From Tardiphaga robiniae (lineage in GTDB: Bacteria > Pseudomonadota > Alphaproteobacteria > Rhizobiales > Xanthobacteraceae), in NCBI RefSeq assembly GCF_013359755.1, contig NZ_JABMCJ010000077.1:186001-250000 (forward strand): a stretch of DNA of 64,000 nt, given 5' to 3'. The notes under the pieces were generated by a model. That model saw only the letters and a program-made list of their open reading frames with translations, had not been told where the DNA came from and searched no databases. This document shows, one piece after another, positions 9,341 through 17,209 of the stretch. The position numbers were made by a program, and so were the translations under genes. Within the stretch, counting starts at the first letter, position 1, and each line of letters opens with the position of its first letter.

Positions 9341-10138
9341 TTATTTCCCCTGCCAGTTCGGCTTGCGCTTGTTCAGGAAGGCATCCATGCCCTCGCGGAA
9401 ATCCTCGCTCATATAGGCCTTGAGCACGAGATCCTTGCCCTCCTCGCGGGTCAGGGTCGGGCGCAGCCGGCGCACGGCTTCCTTGGTCACTTCGAGGGTG
9501 ATCGGGGCATGGCTCGCGACCAGTTGGGCGAGTTCCAACGCGCGGCGCTGCAGCGTCTCGACATCGGGCACGATCTCGTTGATCAGACCCAGCGCCAGCG
9601 CCTCGTCAGCCTCGATGAGGCGGGCGGTGAAGATCATGTCCTTGGTGCGGGCCGGTCCGACCAGCGCCATCACGCGGCTGATATTGGACATCGACAGGCA
9701 GTTGCCGAGGGTGCGGGCAATGGGGAAGCCCATGCGCGTGGCAGCCGTACCGATGCGCAGGTCGCAGCAGGCGGCAATGCCGGCGCCGCCCCCGGTGCAG
9801 GCACCGGCGATCGCGGCGATGGTCGGCACCCGGCAGGTCTCCAGCGCGGTGAGCACGCGGTCGATCCGCGCTTCGTAATCGAGGGCGTCCTGCGCCGTCT
9901 TGAATTCGCGGAATTGCGAGATGTCGGTACCCGAAGCGAAGGCTTTGTCGCCGGCGCCGGTCAGGATGATCGCCTTGATCGAGCGGTCCTCATTGGCGGC
10001 CTGGCAGATCTCTGCCATCCGCTCATACATCGAGAACAGCATGGCATTGCGCGCCTGCGGGCGGTTGAACGTGATCTTCGCGATCCCGTTCTCGACGGAA
10101 TACAGCAGGTCTTCATTGGCAGGCGTTGGCACGTTCAT
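9341..10138 (-). CDS. Enoyl-CoA hydratase/isomerase (crotonase) family protein
   Basis: A 265-residue crotonase-fold protein starting at the ATG at 10138 ('MNVPTPANEDLLYSVENGIA'). The oxyanion-hole segments are clear: 'GDKAFASGTDISQF' and 'AGACTGGGAGIAACCDLRI'. However, where enoyl-CoA hydratase has a catalytic Glu in a 'PE..LG' motif, this protein reads 'GFPIARTLGNCLSM', without Glu. It may therefore be a crotonase with another reaction (isomerase, thioesterase or lyase) rather than a hydratase. It lies between the aminotransferase gene and tctC on the same strand, separated from both by hairpins, so it may be an independent unit. Confidence 0.88.
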   Translation of the reverse strand: MNVPTPANEDLLYSVENGIAKITFNRPQARNAMLFSMYERMAEICQAANEDRSIKAIILTGAGDKAFASGTDISQFREFKTAQDALDYEARIDRVLTALETCRVPTIAAIAGACTGGGAGIAACCDLRIGTAATRMGFPIARTLGNCLSMSNISRVMALVGPARTKDMIFTARLIEADEALALGLINEIVPDVETLQRRALELAQLVASHAPITLEVTKEAVRRLRPTLTREEGKDLVLKAYMSEDFREGMDAFLNKRKPNWQGK

Positions 10139-10179
10139 GTGATTCGTCCTCTGGTGCAGCATTCCGCCGCAACATGTTG

Positions 10180-10207
10180 AAAAGGCTGGAGCGATTATGC
10201 TCCAGCC
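10180..10207 (-). terminator. Rho-independent terminator after the aminotransferase gene
   Basis: Read on the minus strand, GGCTGGAGC (10207-10199), a six-base loop and GCTCCAGCC (10192-10184) form a perfect 9-bp stem followed immediately by TTTTC. It lies 42 bases beyond the stop of the aminotransferase gene and separates it from the crotonase gene. Confidence 0.85.
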
Positions 10208-10248
10208 TCCAGTAGATTGTTAGGCCTCAAAGGCGAGAATTCGCGCGC

Positions 10249-11448
10249 TTAAGCCACCGCCGCCTTGGTCATCGGCACCACGCTTTTGCCGGTCAGCACA
10301 TCCATCGCTGCCATCACGCCGCCGGCGCGGTGCGGGACCTTGGCGAGTTCGAGACCCATCTCGACGCCGGCCAGTGTGCCCATCAGCATCAGGTCGTTGA
10401 AGTGGCCGATATGGCCGATGCGGAAGATCTTGCCCTTCCACTTGTTGAGGCCGGTGCCGAGCGACATGTCGAAGTTTTCGAGCACCACCTTGCGGAACAC
10501 GTCGGCGTCATGCCCTTCCGGCATCAGCACTGCGGTCAGTGCGGGCGAGTGATCATGCGACTCGATCGAGACCGTCTCGAGACCCCAGGCCTTGACGGCG
10601 GCGCGAGCGGCCGCACCGTGGCGCTTGTGGCGCGCGAACACGTTGTCGAGCCCCTCCTCCTCCAGCATCGCCACGCCTTCCTTCAGCGCATAGAGCAGAT
10701 TGGTCGCAGGCGTGTAGGGCCAGGAGCCAAGCTTGTTGGCGGCAATGATCTCTTCCCAGTCCCAGTAGGAGCGGAAGGAGTTGTTGGTCTTGGAGGCTGC
10801 GAGCGCCTTCTCGGAGACGGCGTTGAAGCCGAGGCCCGGCGGCAGCATCAGGCCCTTCTGCGAACCGGCGACGGAGACGTCGATGCCCCAGGCGTCATGT
10901 TCATATTCGAGCGAGCCGAGGCCGGACACCGTATCGACCATCAGCAGCGCCGGATGCTTCACGCGGTCCATGATCTTGCGGACGTCCTGCGGATGGGTGA
11001 CGCAACCGGTCGAGGTCTCGTTATGGACGATCATCACGGCCTTGATGGCGTGCGACTTGTCGGCGGCAAGACGCTTCTCGATCTCGGCGAGATCGGCGCC
11101 GTGGCGCCAGTCGCCCGGCACGAAATTGATATCGAGCTTGAATTTCTCGGCGAGACCGCGCCACAGGGTCGCGAATTGGCCAGTCTCGGCCATCAGCACC
11201 TTGTCGCCCGGCGACAGCGTGTTCACGATGGCGGCTTCCCAGGCGCCGGTGCCCGAGGACGGATAAATCATGACCGGCTGCTTGGTCCGGAATACACGCT
11301 GCATCGCAGCAATGACGTGGAGGCCGAGCTCGGCGAATTCGGGACCGCGATGGTCCAGCGTGGGCATATCCATCGCCCGCAGCACCCGGTCGGGCACGTT
11401 GGTCGGGCCAGGAATCTGCAGGAAATGCCTTCCGGTGTGCACGGTCAT
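10249..11448 (-). CDS. Serine--glyoxylate-type aminotransferase (class V)
   Basis: The 399-residue protein has the class V aminotransferase features: 'QIPGPTNVPDRVLRAMDM' and 'DHRGPEF' at the N-terminus, 'YPSSGTGAWEAAIVNTLSPGD', the PLP-phosphate aspartate in 'LMVDTVSGLGSLEYEHD', and the Schiff-base lysine in 'VAGSQKGLMLPPGLGF'. It resembles SgaA of the serine cycle and the alanine/serine-glyoxylate aminotransferases, which convert glyoxylate plus an amino acid to glycine and a keto acid. It is divergent from a D-lactate/glycolate-type dehydrogenase gene, and the pair would link glycolate oxidation to glycine. A GntR-like palindrome lies in the shared promoter region. Confidence 0.9.
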   Translation of the reverse strand: MTVHTGRHFLQIPGPTNVPDRVLRAMDMPTLDHRGPEFAELGLHVIAAMQRVFRTKQPVMIYPSSGTGAWEAAIVNTLSPGDKVLMAETGQFATLWRGLAEKFKLDINFVPGDWRHGADLAEIEKRLAADKSHAIKAVMIVHNETSTGCVTHPQDVRKIMDRVKHPALLMVDTVSGLGSLEYEHDAWGIDVSVAGSQKGLMLPPGLGFNAVSEKALAASKTNNSFRSYWDWEEIIAANKLGSWPYTPATNLLYALKEGVAMLEEEGLDNVFARHKRHGAAARAAVKAWGLETVSIESHDHSPALTAVLMPEGHDADVFRKVVLENFDMSLGTGLNKWKGKIFRIGHIGHFNDLMLMGTLAGVEMGLELAKVPHRAGGVMAAMDVLTGKSVVPMTKAAVA

Positions 11449-11520
11449 GTCTCGTCCTTCCCAGGGAGTCCATTTTTATTGAAACGCCCGGATAGCACCT
11501 TTCAAACGGCTTGTCCCGCG

Positions 11521-11534
11521 TCTGGTATACCAGA
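11521..11534. promoter_or_regulatory. Perfect 14-bp palindrome, candidate GntR/FadR-type operator
   Basis: TCTGGTATACCAGA is a perfect palindrome between the divergent aminotransferase (starts at 11448) and dehydrogenase (starts at 11681) genes. Its core TGGTNNNACCA-like form matches the half-site style of FCD-type GntR regulators such as GlcC, LldR and PdhR, which control glycolate, lactate and pyruvate genes. No GntR gene is visible in this window, so the regulator would act in trans. Confidence 0.55.
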
Positions 11535-11680
11535 GCGCCGAAGAAAAACGTGGGGCAGCCATGAGGATTTCTTATCCCTCCCGTAGCTCCTTATTGCCAC
11601 TGCCGGAGCGCGGCACCTCCGGGTTGCCAAGCCGGAATCCGGATGCAAGACAGGACGATAGAGGGACAAGGCGGGAATCC

Positions 11681-14650
11681 ATGGCGAAGGCGGCAATCAT
11701 TCGGAGCACGGCTGCAGACAGCGCGCTGGCTGCCAAGCTGTCACGAGAAGTCTCCGGCGATGTGTTCTTCGACCTGTTCAATCGCGGCCGTTATGCCACC
11801 GATGCCTCGTTCTACCAGATCGTACCGTTCGGTGTGGTCGTTCCGCGCACCATCGACGAGGCGCTGCGCGCGCTGGCGATCTGCCGCGACGATGGCCGCA
11901 TCGTTACGCCGCGCGGCGGCGGTACCTCGCAATGCGGACAGACCGTCAATGACGGCATGGTCATCGACCTCTCCAAACATCTCAACAAGCTCATCTCGCT
12001 CGACGTCGAGAACCGCACCTGCATCGTCGAGCCCGGCATTGTGCTGGACGATCTCAACCGGCAGCTCAAGAAACACGGGCTGTGGTTTCCAGTCGATGTC
12101 TCCACCGCGTCACGCGCCACCATCGGCGGCATGGCCGGCAACAATTCATGCGGCGGTCGCTCGCTGCGCTACGGCACCATGCGCGACAACACGATCGCGA
12201 TGGATGCCGCACTGGCCGATGGCAGCCTGCTGCATTTCGGCGAAGTAAATTCCGGGGACGATGCGCCTGCCCTGTTTCGCGACATGCTGGCGCTCGGTGA
12301 GCGTGAAGCGACCGAGATCGCTGAGCGCTTCCCGCAGGTGCAGCGCCGTGTCGGCGGCTACAATCTCGATGCGCTGACACCGCGCAACACCGCCAACAAC
12401 CTGGCGCATCTCCTCGTGGGCTCCGAAGGCACCCTCGCCTTCACCACACAGGTCGAACTCAAGCTGTGGCCGCTCATCGGCAGCAAGGCGCTCGGTGTCT
12501 GTCACTTCGGCAGCTTCTATGAAGCGATGGATGCGACCCAGCATCTGGTCAAGCTCAAGCCCATCGCCGTCGAACTGGTCGACCGCACCATGATCGCACT
12601 CGGCCGCGACATCGCGATGTTCCAGCCGATCATCAAGAGCGCGGTGCGCGGAGATCCGGATGCACTCCTGATCGTCGAATTCGCGGAAGAGGATCAGGCC
12701 GCCAATGCCGCCAAGCTGAAAGAGCTAGGCACATTGATGGGCGATCTCGGCTTTGGCTGGAACAACCCGACGCGCAAATGGGGCGGCGTCGTCGATGTCA
12801 CCGAGCCTGCTCTGCAATCGGGCATCGCCGAATTTCGTGCCGCCGGCCTCAATGTCATGATGTCGATGAAACAGGACGGCAAGCCGGTCTCCTTCATCGA
12901 GGACTGCGCGGTGCCGCTGCCGCATCTCGCTGATTACACCGACCGCCTGTCCGCGATCTTCAGGAAGCACGATACGACCGGAACCATGTATGCACACGCC
13001 TCGGAAGGCTGCCTGCATGTCCGCCCGGTGCTGAACCTGAAGCTCGACAAGGACGTCAAGGCAATGCGCGCCATCGCCGAAGAAGCCTTCGCGATGGTCA
13101 GGGAATACAAGGGCTCGCACTCCGGCGAGCACGGCGACGGACTCGTGCGCTCGGAATTCCACGCCGAAATGTTCGGCGAGCGGATCATCGGCGACTTTGC
13201 CGAAGTGAAGCATCGCTTCGATCCGCAGAACGTCCTCAATCCCGGCAAGATCGTCGATCCGCCCAAGATGGATGATCGTTCGCTGTTTCGTTACACGCCG
13301 GATTATCGCGTCGGCGAGCTCAAGACTGCTCTCGACTGGTCCGCCTGGCCCGGCGCCGGCGGCGGTTTCCAGGGCGCCATCGAAATGTGCAACAACAACG
13401 GCACATGCCGGAAGTTAGAGGGCGGCGTGATGTGCCCGTCCTATCGCGCGACGCGCAACGAGAAAGACGTCACCCGCGGCCGTGCCAACACACTGCGGCT
13501 GGCAATCTCCGGCCAGCTTGGCCCGGATGCGCTGACGTCGGATGCCATGGCCGACACGATGAAACTTTGCGTGTCGTGCAAGGCCTGCCGCCATGAATGC
13601 CCAACCGGCGTCGATATGGCCAAGATGAAGATCGAGGTTCTGTCCGCACGCGTCGCGAAACATGGTCTCACCCTGCGCGATCGCCTTGTCGGGTATCTGC
13701 CGCGCTATGCCGCTTTGGCCGCGCGTGCCGCGCCGCTTGCGAATTTGCGCAACAAGAGCCCGCTGCTGCGCAACCTGCTGGAACGCTATGCAGGGATCAG
13801 CGCCAAGCGCAGCCTGCCGGAATGGCGCAGCGACGTGTTTCACAGCGACGCCGAAGCCGTCGGTCCCATCGATGGCCGCGAGGTCGTGCTGTTCGCCGAC
13901 ACCTTCAACCGCGCCTATGAGCGCGAGAATCTCGACGATGCATTGCGCGTGCTCACCGCCGGCGGCTACCGCGTGCATCTGCCGAAGCCAGTGGATCGCA
14001 GCAGTCGTGCCCTGTGCTGCGGCCGTACCTTCCTTTCGGCAGGCCTCATCGATCAGGCCCACGCCGAACTCGACCGTCTCGTCACCACCTTTGCGCCCTT
14101 CGCGGCACGCGGCGTCCCCATCGTCGGCCTTGAGCCGAGCTGCCTGCTGACGCTACGCGATGAATTGCTGTCGCTACGTTCCGACGATACGGCCAGGAGC
14201 GTTAGCGCGCACGCCATGCTGTTCGAGGAATTCCTGGTCCGCGAGGCCGAGGCCGGCCGGCTGCAACTGCCGCTGAAGCCCATCGCGCCGAAGGCGATGG
14301 TTCACGGCCACTGCCATCAAAAGTCATTCGGTGCGTTCAAGCCGGTCGAACAGGCCTTGCGCCTGATCCCGGATCTGAAGGTCGAGACCATCGAATCCAG
14401 TTGCTGCGGCATGGCGGGCGCGTTTGGCTATGGTGCCGACACCTATGACGTCTCGATCCAGATGGCCGAAGCGTCGTTGCTACCCGCCGTGCGCAAGGCC
14501 GACGCCGATACGCTAATCATCGCCGACGGCACATCCTGCCGGCACCAGATCGCTGACGGCGCCTCCCGTCACGCGTTGCATGTCGCGCGCGTGCTGGCCA
14601 TGAGCCTCGACGGCGCCGCAACAAACGTCCATTCTTCCACGCTCAACTAG
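11681..14650 (+). CDS. Fused FAD-binding and Fe-S oxidoreductase, D-lactate/glycolate dehydrogenase type
   Basis: A 989-residue fusion. Residues about 1-480 are a GlcD/vanillyl-alcohol-oxidase-type FAD domain: 'VTPRGGGTSQCGQTVNDGMV', 'IGGMAGNNSCGGRSLRYG', 'HLLVGSEGTLAF' and the C-terminal 'HSGEHGDGLVRSEF'. Residues about 540-980 are GlcF-like, with cysteine clusters in 'MCNNNGTCRKLEGGVMCPSY' and 'CVSCKACRHECPTG' for 4Fe-4S centres. They are followed by two CCG-type motifs ('GHCHQKSFGAF', 'IESSCCGMAGAFGYG'). Such proteins oxidise D-lactate, glycolate or D-2-hydroxyglutarate and pass electrons to the respiratory chain. Start: ATG at 11681 preceded by GCGGGAA; the frame is open upstream to 11561. 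glcG follows after 12 bases. Confidence 0.92.
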   Translation: MAKAAIIRSTAADSALAAKLSREVSGDVFFDLFNRGRYATDASFYQIVPFGVVVPRTIDEALRALAICRDDGRIVTPRGGGTSQCGQTVNDGMVIDLSKHLNKLISLDVENRTCIVEPGIVLDDLNRQLKKHGLWFPVDVSTASRATIGGMAGNNSCGGRSLRYGTMRDNTIAMDAALADGSLLHFGEVNSGDDAPALFRDMLALGEREATEIAERFPQVQRRVGGYNLDALTPRNTANNLAHLLVGSEGTLAFTTQVELKLWPLIGSKALGVCHFGSFYEAMDATQHLVKLKPIAVELVDRTMIALGRDIAMFQPIIKSAVRGDPDALLIVEFAEEDQAANAAKLKELGTLMGDLGFGWNNPTRKWGGVVDVTEPALQSGIAEFRAAGLNVMMSMKQDGKPVSFIEDCAVPLPHLADYTDRLSAIFRKHDTTGTMYAHASEGCLHVRPVLNLKLDKDVKAMRAIAEEAFAMVREYKGSHSGEHGDGLVRSEFHAEMFGERIIGDFAEVKHRFDPQNVLNPGKIVDPPKMDDRSLFRYTPDYRVGELKTALDWSAWPGAGGGFQGAIEMCNNNGTCRKLEGGVMCPSYRATRNEKDVTRGRANTLRLAISGQLGPDALTSDAMADTMKLCVSCKACRHECPTGVDMAKMKIEVLSARVAKHGLTLRDRLVGYLPRYAALAARAAPLANLRNKSPLLRNLLERYAGISAKRSLPEWRSDVFHSDAEAVGPIDGREVVLFADTFNRAYERENLDDALRVLTAGGYRVHLPKPVDRSSRALCCGRTFLSAGLIDQAHAELDRLVTTFAPFAARGVPIVGLEPSCLLTLRDELLSLRSDDTARSVSAHAMLFEEFLVREAEAGRLQLPLKPIAPKAMVHGHCHQKSFGAFKPVEQALRLIPDLKVETIESSCCGMAGAFGYGADTYDVSIQMAEASLLPAVRKADADTLIIADGTSCRHQIADGASRHALHVARVLAMSLDGAATNVHSSTLN

Positions 14651-14662
14651 GAAACAACCGAT

Positions 14663-15094
14663 ATGGCCGACCTCACCCTCGATACAGCCCGCAAGATCAT
14701 CGATGGCGCTCTCGCCAAGGTGATCGAGATGAAGCTCAAGCCCATGGTCATTACGGTGCTCGACGCTCGCGGCTGCGTGAAGGCCACCATCGCGCAGGAT
14801 GGCACCAGCCTGATGCGCGGCGAAGTCGCCCACGGAAAAGCCTATGGCGCATTGGCCATGGGGCTCGGCTCGCGGGCTTTGTTCAAGCGTGCTGAGGAAC
14901 AGCCGTTCTTCATCGATGCCGTGAATACCATGGCACGCGGTGCGCTGATCCCGGTGCCGGGCGGCGTTCTCATTCATGACACATCGGGCAGCCTGCTCGG
15001 CGCCATCGGCATCTCTGGCGATACATCCGACAATGACGAGATCGCAGCCGTCGCGGGCATCGAGACGGCCGGCCTCAAGGCCTCGACCGGCTAG
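14663..15094 (+). CDS. glcG: GlcG/HbpS-family protein
   Basis: The 143-residue protein matches the GlcG/HbpS (DUF336) fold: 'ITVLDARGCVKATIAQDGTS', 'RGEVAHGKAYGALAMGLGSR', 'PVPGGVLIHDTSGSLLGAIG' and a final 'SNDNDEIAA'-like segment ('GDTSDNDEIAAVAGI'). GlcG is encoded with glycolate oxidase subunits in many bacteria and binds haem or small ligands in characterised relatives; its precise role is unknown. It starts 12 bases after the dehydrogenase stop, so they are surely cotranscribed. Confidence 0.9.
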   Translation: MADLTLDTARKIIDGALAKVIEMKLKPMVITVLDARGCVKATIAQDGTSLMRGEVAHGKAYGALAMGLGSRALFKRAEEQPFFIDAVNTMARGALIPVPGGVLIHDTSGSLLGAIGISGDTSDNDEIAAVAGIETAGLKASTG

Positions 15095-15101
15095 ATCGAC
15101 G

Positions 15102-16067
15102 TTGACTCAGCCACCGCATCCCCCGATCGACGACAGCGCGCTACGCCCGCTGATCGACCGTATCGGCGATGCGCATGTGAAGGCCCGGCTGGAGATCGAG
15201 ACCCATCGCGATCACCAGCTGTTCGGCCAGGGCCGCCTGTTCTTCAATCTGGAGAACTGGCTCACCGCACCACCGATCATCCGCACCGCGTTGCAACTCA
15301 CCGGCCTCTATGGCCGCGCCCGCCGCGAGGCTAACCGCGTGTTGGTCCGCGAGAATATCGTCGCCTCACCGCGCCTGCCCGCCGCGTTCGACGGCTTCAC
15401 GATCCTGCATATCAGCGATCTCCACGTCGATCTCAGCGAGGATGCGCTGCACCACCTGATCTCCTTCGTCGGCGATCTCGATTACGACATCTGTGTGCTG
15501 ACCGGCGACTATCGCGGCAAGACCTATGGGCCGTATCAGCGCGCTACCGAAGGTGTCGGTGAACTTCGCACGAGGCTGCACGATCCCGTCTATGGCGTTC
15601 TCGGCAATCACGACAGCATCCGCATGACGCCGGCGCTGGAAGCCATGGGCATCCGCATGATGTTCAACGAATGCGAGACGATCGCTCGCGGCGACGAGAG
15701 GATCTATCTCGCCGGTGTCGACGATCCGCATTTCTACCTTGCTGACGACATCCCGAAGGTCGCGTCGCAAATTCCGAAGGACGCCTTCTCGATCCTGCTA
15801 TCGCACACGCCGGAGACCTATGCCGAGGCGGCCGAGCACGATTTCGATCTGATGTTGAGCGGCCACACCCATGGCGGCCAGCTCTGCCTGCCCGGCGGCT
15901 ACGCCATCAAGCTGGAGGCCGTGTTGCCGCGCCATATGGGGAACGGCGCGTGGCGCCATGAAGGCATGGCCGGCTATACATCCGTCGGCGTCGGCACCAG
16001 CCTGCTCCCGGTGCGACTGAATTGCCCTCCGGAAGTGACGCTGCACCGGCTGAAACGCACCGGCTAG
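15102..16067 (+). CDS. Calcineurin-like metallophosphoesterase
   Basis: A metallophosphoesterase of about 321 residues carries all metal-binding motifs in order: 'LHISDLHVDL' (D-x-H), 'CVLTGDYRG' (GD), 'VLGNHDSIR' (GNHD), 'ILLSHTPE' (H) and 'LMLSGHTHGGQLCLPGG' (GHxH). The last motif resembles the YkuE/YaeI membrane-associated phosphoesterases, but no membrane segment is present here. The start is uncertain: I chose the TTG at 15102, seven bases after glcG, because the first ATG in frame would remove conserved sequence or lie inside glcG. Cotranscription with the dehydrogenase is likely; a functional link is not obvious. Confidence 0.85.
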   Translation: MTQPPHPPIDDSALRPLIDRIGDAHVKARLEIETHRDHQLFGQGRLFFNLENWLTAPPIIRTALQLTGLYGRARREANRVLVRENIVASPRLPAAFDGFTILHISDLHVDLSEDALHHLISFVGDLDYDICVLTGDYRGKTYGPYQRATEGVGELRTRLHDPVYGVLGNHDSIRMTPALEAMGIRMMFNECETIARGDERIYLAGVDDPHFYLADDIPKVASQIPKDAFSILLSHTPETYAEAAEHDFDLMLSGHTHGGQLCLPGGYAIKLEAVLPRHMGNGAWRHEGMAGYTSVGVGTSLLPVRLNCPPEVTLHRLKRTG

Positions 16068-16195
16068 TTCTTGGATACGATTTACTAACCAAAGCGGCTG
16101 TCAGCCGCCACCTGTCACCACGAGCTGCCGTTTATTAAGCTGACAGGGCTAGTGTCGATGGTTGCCCGACAGCTTCCAGGCAGGACCATTCCGAC

Positions 16196-17209
16196 ATGAC
16201 GGTGATGATTACAGGCGGTGCCGGCTTTATAGGCTCGCATATCTGCGTGGAGCTCATGCACGCCGGTCGTCAGGTCGTGATCTATGACAATTTCGGCAAC
16301 AGCCATCCGGAAGTCATCAATCGGATTCGGCGGATCACCGGCACGGCGCCGGATGTCGTCAAAGGCGATGTGCGCGATGTCAACACGTTGATATCGACCC
16401 TGTCGGCGTATGGCTGCAGCGCTGTCATTCACGTTGCCGGACTAAAGTCGGTTGCGGATTCCGTCAGCAAGTCGGCTGAGTATTACGATTGCAACGTGGT
16501 CGGAACCCTGAGGCTGGCGCAGGCCATGCAGCAGACCGGCGTGCGCAATATCGTCTTCTCATCGTCGGCGACCGTCTATGGCGAGCCGGACGTGCTGCCC
16601 TTGCGGGAGGACCACAAGCTCGCACCAGTCAGCCCCTATGGCCGCACTAAAATGCAGGCCGAGGAATTGCTCATCGACATTGCCCATTCCCTAAGCCCGC
16701 TGAACGTCGCGATTCTGCGCTATTTTAATCCGGTCGGCAGCCACGAAAGCGGGCTGATCGGAGAAGATCCCAATGGCGTTCCGAATAATTTGATGCCCTA
16801 TATTTCACGCGTCGCTATTGGGCGACTGCCCGCGCTCAATGTTTATGGCAACGATTATCCGACACCGGACGGCACTGGCATACGTGACTACGGCCATGTG
16901 GTCGATCTGGCCGCCGCCCATATTGCAGCCCTCGACTGTGTCGACAAGCAGCGGATCCTTAAGGTCAATCTGGGAACCGGCCAAGGCACCAGCGTTCTGG
17001 AGTTGGTTGACGCCTATACGCGTGCGAGCGGAAAGATGATCCCTGTCACTTTTGCGCCGAGACGCCTTGGCGATATCGCCAGCTACTATGCAAGCGCAGA
17101 GCTTGCAGCAGATGTTCTCGGATGGCACGCAAAGCGCGGCATTGCAGAGATGTGTCGTGACGCCTGGAACTGGCAGCGGAAAAATCCCAACGGCTATCTC
17201 GACCAGTGA
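16196..17209 (+). CDS. galE: UDP-glucose 4-epimerase
   Basis: This 337-residue extended SDR has the NAD-binding 'ITGGAGFIGSHICVELM', 'VVIYDNFGNSHPEVINRI', 'AVIHVAGLKSVADSV', the Ser in 'IVFSSSATVYGEP', the catalytic YxxxK in 'SPYGRTKMQAE', and 'LRYFNPVGSHESGLIGEDP', all diagnostic of GalE. It interconverts UDP-glucose and UDP-galactose in the cytosol. Its stop overlaps the GTG start of the next gene, placing it at the head of a unit with a polytopic membrane protein, a lipid-carrier glycosyltransferase and a methyltransferase, so it probably supplies UDP-galactose for a surface glycan. Confidence 0.95.
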   Translation: MTVMITGGAGFIGSHICVELMHAGRQVVIYDNFGNSHPEVINRIRRITGTAPDVVKGDVRDVNTLISTLSAYGCSAVIHVAGLKSVADSVSKSAEYYDCNVVGTLRLAQAMQQTGVRNIVFSSSATVYGEPDVLPLREDHKLAPVSPYGRTKMQAEELLIDIAHSLSPLNVAILRYFNPVGSHESGLIGEDPNGVPNNLMPYISRVAIGRLPALNVYGNDYPTPDGTGIRDYGHVVDLAAAHIAALDCVDKQRILKVNLGTGQGTSVLELVDAYTRASGKMIPVTFAPRRLGDIASYYASAELAADVLGWHAKRGIAEMCRDAWNWQRKNPNGYLDQ

